Source of the DNA: DATEPR01 sp036503065
GTDB taxonomy: Bacteria; Actinomycetota; Actinomycetes; Mycobacteriales; Pseudonocardiaceae
Reading direction: 5' to 3'
DNA length: 8,749 bases
Assembly (NCBI GenBank): GCA_036503065.1
Contig: DASXXM010000009.1
Coordinates: 1-8,749, forward strand
Part shown: positions 1 to 5,695 of the stretch, piece by piece
Position numbering within the stretch: position 1 is the first letter of the stretch
Layout: each line of letters opens with the position of its first letter
Made by a program: the position numbers and the translations under genes
Notes under the pieces: generated by a model
What the model was told of the DNA's origin: nothing
Database searches by the model: none
The model's input: only the letters and a program-made list of their open reading frames with translations

Positions 1-1
1 A

Positions 2-190
2 CGAGCGGTGCCCGCGTTCGCGCTCGGACTCACCCCGTCCGACGGCTCGGCGTTCGACGAGCCGATGGCCACTGCGACCGAAGACGTCGACGGCGGTCAC
101 ATCCCGATGACCGACGATCCGGTCGTGTTCACCGGCGGCACGCCAACCGGCGGCGACGACAGCGGAACGCTACCGCCGACCGCCTTCTAG
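2..190 (+). CDS. C-terminal end of an unrecognised protein (5' truncated)
   Basis: An open frame enters from the left edge and stops at TAG (188-190), leaving 62 visible residues. The tail is rich in Asp, Gly, Thr and Pro (for example GGTPTGGDDSGTLPPTAF at the end), has no hydrophobic segment and no motif I recognise, and looks like a low-complexity, probably disordered acidic C-terminus. A GTG at 8 could in principle start a 60-residue protein, but no ribosome binding site can be seen with so little upstream sequence, and the frame is open to the edge, so a longer truncated gene is more likely. A strong hairpin begins 6 bases after the stop, which supports this being a real gene end. Function unknown. 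Confidence 0.6.
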   Translation, partial: RAVPAFALGLTPSDGSAFDEPMATATEDVDGGHIPMTDDPVVFTGGTPTGGDDSGTLPPTAF

Positions 191-196
191 CCACGA

Positions 197-233
197 CCGC
201 TGTGGTGCACGGCATCGCCGTGCACCACAGCGG
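197..233. terminator. 17-bp perfect hairpin, convergent terminator
   Basis: Bases 197-213 and 217-233 are perfect reverse complements with a 3-base loop (ATC). The stem core is GCTGTGGTGCACGG. There is no clear T-tract, as is common for actinobacterial terminators. It starts 6 bases after the stop of the + strand gene and lies between convergent genes, so it can stop transcription from both sides. Confidence 0.85.
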
Positions 234-244
234 GCCAACTGTTG

Positions 245-265
245 GTGCGACAGGTTGTGTCGCAC
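245..265. terminator. 8-bp hairpin directly downstream of the hydrolase gene
   Basis: GTGCGACA (245-252) pairs perfectly with TGTCGCAC (258-265) around a 5-base loop. On the minus strand it begins 6 bases after the TGA of the hydrolase gene, and the larger hairpin at 197-233 follows. The two probably form a tandem terminator for the minus-strand transcript. Confidence 0.6.
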
Positions 266-271
266 GTCATA

Positions 272-871
272 TCAGTCCGGGATGACGTCGGCGGTTGGCA
301 CGACGACGCCGAACAGATCGGAGATCGCGGCCAGGCTGGCGGCGTGCAGGACACTCGCGGGTATGGGCAAGCCGTCCGGACCGGGCAACGCCCTGGTCGC
401 CGTCGCCGCGGCTACGACTGCCGGCCGGTAGCCGAGGCTGTACGCGCCCCGAGCCGTGGAGTTCACGCACATGTGGGTCATGAATCCCGCGAGGATCAGG
501 TCACGTCCTGGTGCGGCCCTCAACCGCTGGTCCAGATCCGTGCCGGTAAAGGAGTTCGGGAAGTGTTTGACGATCACCGGTTCGTCCGCACGCGGTGCGA
601 CCCGGTCCACGATCTGGCCGATCTCCGCCTGCACGTCGTAGTACGAGCCCGGCCCGCTGTCATGTGCGATGTGCAGGATGGGTATCCCGGCGCTACGGGC
701 GCGGTCGAGCAACTCCGCCGCGTGATCCAGCGCCGGCTGGGCCCCTTCCAGTTCCATCACGCCACGTGTGTAGGTGTTCTGGTAGTCGATCATGATCAGG
801 GTCGAGTCGGCCAACCGAGCCGGTTGGTCGCCCAGCCCGACCAGTTGCCGCAACGTGGTGTTCTGTGTCAC
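272..871 (-). CDS. isochorismatase-like cysteine hydrolase
   Basis: This 199-residue protein has the usual size (about 180-210) of the isochorismatase-like hydrolase superfamily, which cleaves amides, ureido groups or vinyl ethers (nicotinamidase, RutB, carbamoylsarcosine amidase, isochorismatase). The family triad is visible: Asp29 in LIMIDYQN, Lys102 in VIVKHFPNSF and Cys135 in GFMTHMCVNSTARGA, the last following the typical segment with a cis-peptide. No signal peptide or membrane helix is seen, so it should be cytoplasmic. There is no carrier-protein domain like that of EntB. The start is GTG at 869-871, with AGGAG (minus strand, 878-882) 6-7 bases upstream. It follows the transporter gene on the same strand but a strong hairpin (957-995) lies between them, so it may have its own promoter. 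Family assignment is firm; the substrate cannot be told from the sequence. Confidence 0.92.
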   Translation of the reverse strand: MTQNTTLRQLVGLGDQPARLADSTLIMIDYQNTYTRGVMELEGAQPALDHAAELLDRARSAGIPILHIAHDSGPGSYYDVQAEIGQIVDRVAPRADEPVIVKHFPNSFTGTDLDQRLRAAPGRDLILAGFMTHMCVNSTARGAYSLGYRPAVVAAATATRALPGPDGLPIPASVLHAASLAAISDLFGVVVPTADVIPD

Positions 872-908
872 TGAGGTCTCCTGCTCAGGTCGGCCTACAT
901 CCAGCCAG

Positions 909-924
909 CTTCAACGTCTTCAAC
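909..924. repeat. tandem CTTCAAC repeat upstream of the hydrolase gene
   Basis: CTTCAAC occurs at 909-915 and again at 918-924 (GTTGAAG twice on the minus strand, 9-base period). It lies 38-53 bases upstream of the hydrolase start, after the terminator-like hairpin, in the place expected for this gene's promoter. It could be a -35-like element or a direct-repeat protein site. The repeat is seen; a function is only a guess. Confidence 0.3.
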
Positions 925-956
925 ACTATCCGTGATGAACCGACCGCACACACCGG

Positions 957-995
957 ACAAGGGTGGTCGTGATCCGAGGATCACGACCACCTTGT
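957..995 (-). terminator. long hairpin downstream of the EamA transporter gene
   Basis: Bases 962-975 (GGTGGTCGTGATCC) and 978-991 are perfect reverse complements, a 14-bp stem closed by only two bases (GA). Allowing one bulged G (961-963 run), pairing extends to ACAA (957-960) with TTGT (992-995), about 18 bp. It lies 15 bases past the transporter's stop (1011-1013) on the minus strand, with a short TTGT after the main stem. Stem length and position make a transcription terminator the best reading. A protein-binding palindrome upstream of the hydrolase gene is possible. Confidence 0.75.
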
Positions 996-1010
996 GGTGG
1001 TACCGGCGAA

Positions 1011-2000
1011 TCAGGCGTCCGCGGACACCGTTTCGGTCACTGCCGCGGTCGCGGCGGGGACCACGGGTGCCGGCGCCGCTGTCATGCGGTGGCGCAGGTA
1101 CAGGTTGTTGCAGATCAGCGCGGACGCGGTGATCGCGGCGCCGACGATCTGCATCGTGGCCGGCACCTTCCCGGTCAGCGCGGAGATGATGAACGCGGTC
1201 ACCGGGACGACGTCCATGAACAGCACGCCGTTGAGCGGGGTCAGGATCTTGTTGCCGTAGTTCCAGGCCAGCACGCCGACGAAGCCCGCGACCAGGGACA
1301 TGTAGGCCAACTCCGGCAGGATGCCGACGACCTGGCCCGCACCGGGCATGCTGATCGCGCCGACGCCCAGCAGCACAGCCGTGATCGCCACGGCGCTGGT
1401 CAGGCCGAGGCCGGTGGTGACGGTGGTGTACTTCACCGGGGACCACTTCGGGAAGAACGCCGCACCCACGGTGTAGATGACCCAGCACAGCGCGCCCAGG
1501 ATGATCAGCAGGTCGGCACGATAGGCGCTCGGGTTGCCGAACAGGCCGGCCACGTTGCCCTTGGTGATGACGAGGACCACGCCGACGAACGACATCAGGA
1601 TGAACACCAGCGCGCCCTTCGGCGGGACCGCCCTGCGCACCGCCCAGTTGACCAGGAAGCCGAGCATCGGCATGGTCGCCATCATGATGGACGCGATCAG
1701 CGCGCCCTCCGCGCCGAGCAGCTTCTGGCCCAGGAAGACCAGGAACTGGAATCCGGCGAACCCCGCGGTGCCGAACGCCCAGGCCAGCACCGGCCGCTGC
1801 CCCTTGATGTTCAGTCCCGCGCGGCCTTCGGTGCGCAGCAGCACGGCGAGGAACACCAGCCCGGCGATGCCGTAGCGCATGCAGGTGAACGTGAACGGGT
1901 CGATGCTACGCAGCGCGGCGGTCATCACGGGGAACATGCCGCCCCACGACACCGTCGCGATCAGGCACAACAGGACGCCACGTGAGTACTTGGTGGCCAT
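1011..2000 (-). CDS. EamA/DMT-superfamily transporter (probable metabolite exporter)
   Basis: The 329-residue product is almost entirely hydrophobic, with about ten membrane segments (roughly residues 8-26, 35-54, 70-90, 95-120, 129-146, 161-182, 194-215, 225-247, 258-276, 279-300). This is the two-times-five-helix layout of EamA/DMT permeases, which often export amino acids, amines or other small metabolites. Family-like features include the helix-1 segment SWGGMFPVM, the MRYGIAGLVFL segment in helix 2 and a Lys/Arg-rich loop after helix 4. The C-terminus is a soluble Ala/Pro/Val-rich tail. I chose ATG at 1998-2000 because the first helix follows at once and GGAG (minus strand, 2011-2014) sits 10 bases upstream. 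The frame is open further upstream to 2069, but that extension is polar, poorly supported and would cross the hairpin at 2037-2054. Its position after a decarboxylase and a ligase suggests it moves their product; the substrate is unknown. Confidence 0.9.
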   Translation of the reverse strand: MATKYSRGVLLCLIATVSWGGMFPVMTAALRSIDPFTFTCMRYGIAGLVFLAVLLRTEGRAGLNIKGQRPVLAWAFGTAGFAGFQFLVFLGQKLLGAEGALIASIMMATMPMLGFLVNWAVRRAVPPKGALVFILMSFVGVVLVITKGNVAGLFGNPSAYRADLLIILGALCWVIYTVGAAFFPKWSPVKYTTVTTGLGLTSAVAITAVLLGVGAISMPGAGQVVGILPELAYMSLVAGFVGVLAWNYGNKILTPLNGVLFMDVVPVTAFIISALTGKVPATMQIVGAAITASALICNNLYLRHRMTAAPAPVVPAATAAVTETVSADA

Positions 2001-2036
2001 TGTGATGGAACTCCAATGTGGTGTGAGGAAGAGAGC

Positions 2037-2054
2037 GGGCGCCGGGCGGCGCCC
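2037..2054. repeat. 7-bp GC hairpin in the leader of the transporter gene
   Basis: GGGCGCC (2037-2043) pairs perfectly with GGCGCCC (2048-2054) around a GGGC loop. It lies 36 bases upstream of the transporter start on the minus strand. It may be part of the ligase terminator region or a leader structure that weakens read-through into the transporter gene. There is no T-tract, so I call it only a repeat. Confidence 0.5.
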
Positions 2055-2139
2055 ACCGATCGGACACAAAGGTCGTGCTGTCGTAGGGACTGCGTCATCA
2101 GCGAACCGGCGAGCGGATCATCGAACACAGTGCGGCTGA

Positions 2140-2152
2140 CTCGCGCCGCGAG
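2140..2152. repeat. short hairpin just after the ligase stop codon
   Basis: CTCGC (2140-2144) and GCGAG (2148-2152) pair around GCC. On the minus strand it begins 9 bases past the ligase TGA. With only 5 bp it is weak; it could contribute to partial termination together with the hairpin at 2037-2054. Confidence 0.35.
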
Positions 2153-2161
2153 GTGGCCGCA

Positions 2162-3742
2162 TCAGGCCGTCGCGACGGCGTTCTCGGTGCGGGAGCTACG
2201 CATCAGCTCACGCAGGTTGGTGACCCGGACCTTGCCGGTCGGGCTGTAGGGCACGGTCGGGACCTGGCGCACCCGGGTGAGCACACCGGCGGTGAAACCG
2301 GCCGCCGCCGCGGCCACCTCGTCCGCCGTCACCGGCTGGGTGGGATCGATCGTGTAGGCGATGCATACCCGTGGCCCGTCCTGTTCGTGGCTGGTCAGTA
2401 CGACCGTGTCGGCGACCGGGAGCACGGCCTTCAGGTGCGACTCCAGGCCGATCACGTCCACATGCCGCGCGCTGGCCGGCAGGTCGCGGGCGGTGAGGTG
2501 CAGCCGGCCGCCGGTGTCCAGCCGGCCGCTGTCCGCGGTCACCCAGACGCTGTCGCCCCTGTCCAGGTCGACCATGGGCGCCGGTGCCATGGCATATCCG
2601 TCGGCCAGCATGTAGCTGCGGATCGCGACGCGGCCGACGGTCTCCGCCGGCACCGGCCGGTTCTCCTCATCGAGGATCACGATGTCGTTGCCGGGGAAGG
2701 GAAGTCCGGCTGTCGTCGGGTGCGTGGTCAGCTCGTCGGCCACGGTCAGCGTGTTCAGGCCGGTCTCGGTGGTCCCGTAGTAGACGTGCAGGACGTCGCC
2801 GAGCAGCCGACGGCTCTGCTCGATCAGGCCGCCGGACACGTGCCGGCCACCCGTGACGACCCAACGCAACGCCACCGGCGGCACGGTCGGCTGCGCGTCG
2901 ATGTGGTCCAACAGCGCCTGCAACGTCGGTGGCACCGCGAGCGTCGCGGTCACACCCTCGGTGGTCAGGGCGCGCAGGACGCTCGCCGGGTCGTTCTGGC
3001 CCACCACGACGACCGTGGCGCCATGGGTCAGGAAGATCTTGGCCCAGCCCGGCCCCGACGCGTGGTACAGCGGCACGGTGTTCAGGTAGACGTCATCGGG
3101 GGTGATGCCGAAGAAGTCCGTGACGTCCTGCTGCCGACGTGCCTCGAAGGACTTCGACCGCAGCACCAACTTCGGCGCACCGGTCGTGCCGGACGTGAAA
3201 CCGAGGCCCTCGAACGGAACCGTGACCCAGGACGCGGTGTCCACCGGTGTGTCGACCAGCGACTGCCACGTCACCACGTCCGACCGGTTCTCCGGCGCTT
3301 TACCGGACGTGGTGACGCTGTCCGGTAAGCAGATCAATGTTGGTCTGGTCGCCAACTCGGTCCGCTCGGCGAGCAGCTCGAGCGCGGCGTTCGCCAGTTC
3401 CCACCTGGCGGCGGACACGATGAGTACGGCGGGCTGAATCTGGCGCAGGCACGTGGCTATGTGCGCAACGGGCAACGAGTCGTCGACACCCACCAGCGGC
3501 AACCCGATCGTGGCCGCGGCACCCTGTAGTACGGCGATCTCCCACCGATTCTCGGCCAGGAACGCGGCGCGGAGCCGGTGACCGCGTTGCGCGGTCAGCA
3601 GGCCGGTCAACCCGGTCGCGGTGTGTGCGACCAGGTCCGACAGCTGCGCCCAGCTGACCCTGTGACCCGCGACGAGATCGACGAGCGCGGTGTCCGACGG
3701 CCGGGCAGCGGCATGCGCGGCGATAGTGCCGTGTTTGATCAT
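2162..3742 (-). CDS. AMP-dependent acid-CoA ligase/synthetase (ANL superfamily) with aberrant A8 region
   Basis: The 526-residue protein matches a full-length ANL enzyme, which activates a carboxylic acid with ATP and normally passes it to CoA or a carrier thiol. Visible core motifs: A3 FTSGTTGAPK (182-191), the VPLYHASGPGW segment (about 223-233), VTGGRHVS (about 297-304), A5 YYGTTETG (321-328) and the A10 segment YSPTGK with the catalytic lysine Lys504. A7 is degenerate (TADSG, Asp404, instead of TGD). The A8 hinge keeps Arg-Asp (419-420) but has lost the usual IKxxG stretch before HVDVIGLESHL. ATG at 3740-3742 was chosen because GGAGG lies 11 bases upstream; a GTG at 3760 overlaps that ribosome binding site. 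No carrier-protein domain or gene is next to it. It lies between the decarboxylase and the transporter on the same strand. Family is firm; the acid substrate and acceptor are unknown. Confidence 0.92.
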   Translation of the reverse strand: MIKHGTIAAHAAARPSDTALVDLVAGHRVSWAQLSDLVAHTATGLTGLLTAQRGHRLRAAFLAENRWEIAVLQGAAATIGLPLVGVDDSLPVAHIATCLRQIQPAVLIVSAARWELANAALELLAERTELATRPTLICLPDSVTTSGKAPENRSDVVTWQSLVDTPVDTASWVTVPFEGLGFTSGTTGAPKLVLRSKSFEARRQQDVTDFFGITPDDVYLNTVPLYHASGPGWAKIFLTHGATVVVVGQNDPASVLRALTTEGVTATLAVPPTLQALLDHIDAQPTVPPVALRWVVTGGRHVSGGLIEQSRRLLGDVLHVYYGTTETGLNTLTVADELTTHPTTAGLPFPGNDIVILDEENRPVPAETVGRVAIRSYMLADGYAMAPAPMVDLDRGDSVWVTADSGRLDTGGRLHLTARDLPASARHVDVIGLESHLKAVLPVADTVVLTSHEQDGPRVCIAYTIDPTQPVTADEVAAAAAGFTAGVLTRVRQVPTVPYSPTGKVRVTNLRELMRSSRTENAVATA

Positions 3743-3753
3743 AACGGTGCAAG

Positions 3754-3758
3754 CCTCC
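3754..3758 (-). promoter_or_regulatory. ribosome binding site deciding the ligase start
   Basis: The minus strand reads GGAGG here, 11 bases before ATG 3742. The alternative GTG codon at 3758-3760 would sit on top of this element, so the ATG is preferred. Confidence 0.7.
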
Positions 3759-3855
3759 ACGTAATATGAGCGTAGTTGTGTGCACTACATTCGGAACGTC
3801 GCCGCGAGTTTGCCCCGACATTGCGTTACGTCCCGTCCAACAAAACCGGTGCGTG

Positions 3856-3892
3856 CATCCGTCCACGCCCCGGATGGCCCTATTGGAAATAG
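3856..3892. repeat. two small inverted repeats between decarboxylase and ligase
   Basis: CATCCG (3856-3861) pairs with CGGATG (3871-3876) over a 9-base loop. CTATT (3880-3884) pairs with AATAG (3888-3892) over GGA. They occupy the 184-base gap between the decarboxylase stop and the ligase start. They could be a weak terminator and a promoter-proximal operator for the ligase gene, but neither is strong. Nothing else is seen in this gap. Confidence 0.3.
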
Positions 3893-3926
3893 CAATGAGG
3901 GCGGTCGATGGTGACCAAAGCCACAT

Positions 3927-5396
3927 TCAGACCTGGAACACGGCGGCGCCGGCGCCGGTGAGCTCACGCAGGTGCCGGACCTGTCCTGGCTGCAGTCGCT
4001 CGCCGGGCACGGTCAGCGGAATGCCCGGCGGATACGCGACGAGAAAGCCGCCACCGCCGGTTCCGCCCGGTGTCGGCACCGGTCGGGGCGCGATGTCCAG
4101 CGCGATCTCACACAACGCCGTGACGAGTTGGTCGAACACTTCCGCTGTGACGCCGATATGCAGGTGCAGCAACAAGCCCGACCGCACCGAGCGGCCGACA
4201 TACAACCCGTAGTCCCGGATCAGCCGCACCCGCAGTTCCTCGCCGCTCATCAGCGCGGGGTCGACGCCCAGCATCACCTTGGTCGGGTCGGCCGTGGCCC
4301 ATCGGTCACCGCAGGCGGACTCGACGATCGTGAACGACTCCAGCCGGGGATCGTTCGCGACGAGTTCCCGCAGTACCCGGCCGTGCCGCAGCGACCGCTC
4401 CACCAGTTCCTCCCCCTCCAGTTCGGCCTGCGCGCGGGCGAGGTCCAGGCTGGCCAGGATCGGCAGGCTCGGGCTGGTGGTGTGATGCCGGTACAGGGCG
4501 CAGCCCGCGGCGTCGATGAATGTCTGGTCGCCCAGGATGTGCAGGTAGGAGGCCTGCCGGAGGGCGCTCATCGACTTGTGCGCCGAGTGACTGACCAGCA
4601 CGCGTAATCGCTTGTCCTGGTGTGCGGTGCGCAGCGCTCGCGCCCCGACCAGCGCGGTGCCGGCGCGCAGTGTCGGGTGGAAGTAGTGGATGGCCGACCA
4701 CGCCTCGTCCACCAGCACACTGACCGTGTCGGTGTACCGAAGCAGTTCGGCCAGCGCACCGGGCACGTCGATGCGAGTGCCGTCGTAGCCGGCGGCCGTC
4801 AGCACGACGGCATCGAACGGCACCCCGGCCGCCGCCGCTGCCCGGTATCGGTCGAGCAGGTCGTCGAGGTCGGCCCAGCTGCGGCCATGCTCGTCGGAGC
4901 GCTGCCGGGAGTACGTGGTCGCCACGTCCGGGCGGTCCACGGCGAAGTGGATGGACTGGTGACTGCTGCGGTCCACCAAAAGCCGCACCGGCCGGCCGAT
5001 GGCCGTGTCCGCCGTGCGGATCAGCGTCTCCAGCGCGATCGTGTTGGCCAGGGTTGTGCCACCCGTGACGAACATGGTCGCGTCGGCGTCGAACGCCGTC
5101 GCCGCCAACCGCTGCGCCTGCGCCAGACAGGCGCGCGGCCGGAAGAACGAGTCGAGCGCGGGAGCGGAATACGACACCTCCGATGCGAGGTAGTCCGCTC
5201 CGGTCAGGGCAAGGAACTTGTCTCGCAGCGCGGAACCGGCCACGGAATGTCCGCCGGACAACGGCAGGGCGTGCAGCGAACCGGCCGCGTTCGCGGTCAC
5301 GCGCTGCAACGCGTCGGCGAACGGAGTGCGGACCGTGCGTGCGCCTGCACGTGGTCTGTCGGCGTCCGGCGAAACCGGCGCCTCCCCCATCTCCAC
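3927..5396 (-). CDS. PLP-dependent Orn/Lys/Arg-type (group III) decarboxylase
   Basis: The 489-residue protein has the size of the short Bacillus SpeA/YaaO-like members of this fold-type-I family; the long enterobacterial enzymes have about 700-750. These enzymes decarboxylate lysine, ornithine or arginine to cadaverine, putrescine or agmatine in the cytoplasm. Motifs in order: SGGHSVAG (47-54, in place of PGHKxG), the PLP phosphate-binding segment VTGGTTLAN (110-118), His146 in RSSHQS (ring-stacking His, usually HKS), Asp230 in VDEAWSAIHYFHP, Lys274 in SHSAHKSMSALRQASYLH (the Schiff-base lysine), TTSPSLPILASLDLAR, and the C-terminal YPPGIPLTVPGE signature near residue 450. The start is GTG 5394-5396, 5 bases after GGAGG (5402-5406, minus strand); ATG 5388-5390, two codons later, is equally possible. 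It is the first gene of the minus-strand block and diverges from murT. The exact amino acid substrate is not determinable here. Confidence 0.93.
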   Translation of the reverse strand: MEMGEAPVSPDADRPRAGARTVRTPFADALQRVTANAAGSLHALPLSGGHSVAGSALRDKFLALTGADYLASEVSYSAPALDSFFRPRACLAQAQRLAATAFDADATMFVTGGTTLANTIALETLIRTADTAIGRPVRLLVDRSSHQSIHFAVDRPDVATTYSRQRSDEHGRSWADLDDLLDRYRAAAAAGVPFDAVVLTAAGYDGTRIDVPGALAELLRYTDTVSVLVDEAWSAIHYFHPTLRAGTALVGARALRTAHQDKRLRVLVSHSAHKSMSALRQASYLHILGDQTFIDAAGCALYRHHTTSPSLPILASLDLARAQAELEGEELVERSLRHGRVLRELVANDPRLESFTIVESACGDRWATADPTKVMLGVDPALMSGEELRVRLIRDYGLYVGRSVRSGLLLHLHIGVTAEVFDQLVTALCEIALDIAPRPVPTPGGTGGGGFLVAYPPGIPLTVPGERLQPGQVRHLRELTGAGAAVFQV

Positions 5397-5695
5397 AATG
5401 TCCTCCAGAGCACTCGGAATCTTTCTTGCACTCGGAGCACAACCGCGACACCAAGACAGTTATTCAAGGCCCCACAATGGCCTCATCAATCGATGTGCGG
5501 TGACTTCGCTCACTTGATGTTGACACCCCCGGCGCTACGCCTCCAAATGGGCTATCCGGCGCAAATCTGTGGCAACTTGACAACAGAAGCCATGTGACGC
5601 GAGCCACTACGTGTACCGACGCCGGCCTCCCTGCACGTCGTGACGGTGTGCGGCCGGTTATCCTCGACAACCGCGGCAACCACGAGAGGTCGAGG
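5397..5695. promoter_or_regulatory. divergent intergenic region between the decarboxylase gene and murT
   Basis: This 299-base region separates two divergent genes and must hold promoters for both. It is less GC-rich around 5400-5590. Visible elements: the decarboxylase ribosome binding site (GGAGG on the minus strand, 5402-5406), an AGGCC/GGCCT inverted repeat (5467-5471 and 5479-5483), the near palindrome CATCAATCGATG (5484-5495), two TTGACA hexamers on the + strand (5520-5525 and 5577-5582) that lack a convincing -10 at normal spacing, and TATCCT at 5659-5664 upstream of murT. No small gene is apparent. The frame of murT stays open back to a GTG at 5594, but without a ribosome binding site. 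Confidence 0.55.
5659..5664 (+). promoter_or_regulatory. candidate -10 element for murT-gatD
   Basis: TATCCT fits the actinobacterial TANNNT pattern and would start transcription near 5671, giving a leader of about 25 bases that contains the AGAGG ribosome binding site (5685-5689) of murT. No good -35 is present at 16-19 bases, so this is tentative. Confidence 0.35.

Noticed and set aside
242..874. + strand open frame of 210 codons opposite the hydrolase gene
   Set aside because: It has no recognisable domain and covers a minus-strand gene with an intact catalytic triad.
963..1985. Long + strand open frame (about 340 codons) opposite the transporter gene
   Set aside because: The translation is rich in Arg, His, Gln and Asp with no domain, and it mirrors the codon pattern of the well-supported minus-strand EamA gene. 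It is a high-GC antisense artefact.
2153..3328. + strand open frame of 391 codons opposite the ligase gene
   Set aside because: Its composition is dominated by Arg, Gly, His and Val, and it lies over clear ANL motifs on the other strand.
272..3742. Isochorismatase plus AMP ligase as a dihydroxybenzoate siderophore pathway
   Set aside because: There is no isochorismate synthase, EntA-type dehydrogenase, carrier domain or NRPS. The hydrolase lacks an aryl carrier domain and the ligase A8 region is abnormal.
4306..5454. Second minus-strand frame of 382 codons overlapping the decarboxylase gene
   Set aside because: It is a frame-shifted shadow, Arg- and Gly-rich, while the other frame carries all decarboxylase motifs.
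5520..5582. Two TTGACA hexamers as murT -35 boxes
   Set aside because: Neither has a TANNNT hexamer at 16-19 bases; the best after the first is CCAAAT. They also lie more than 110 bases upstream of the chosen start.
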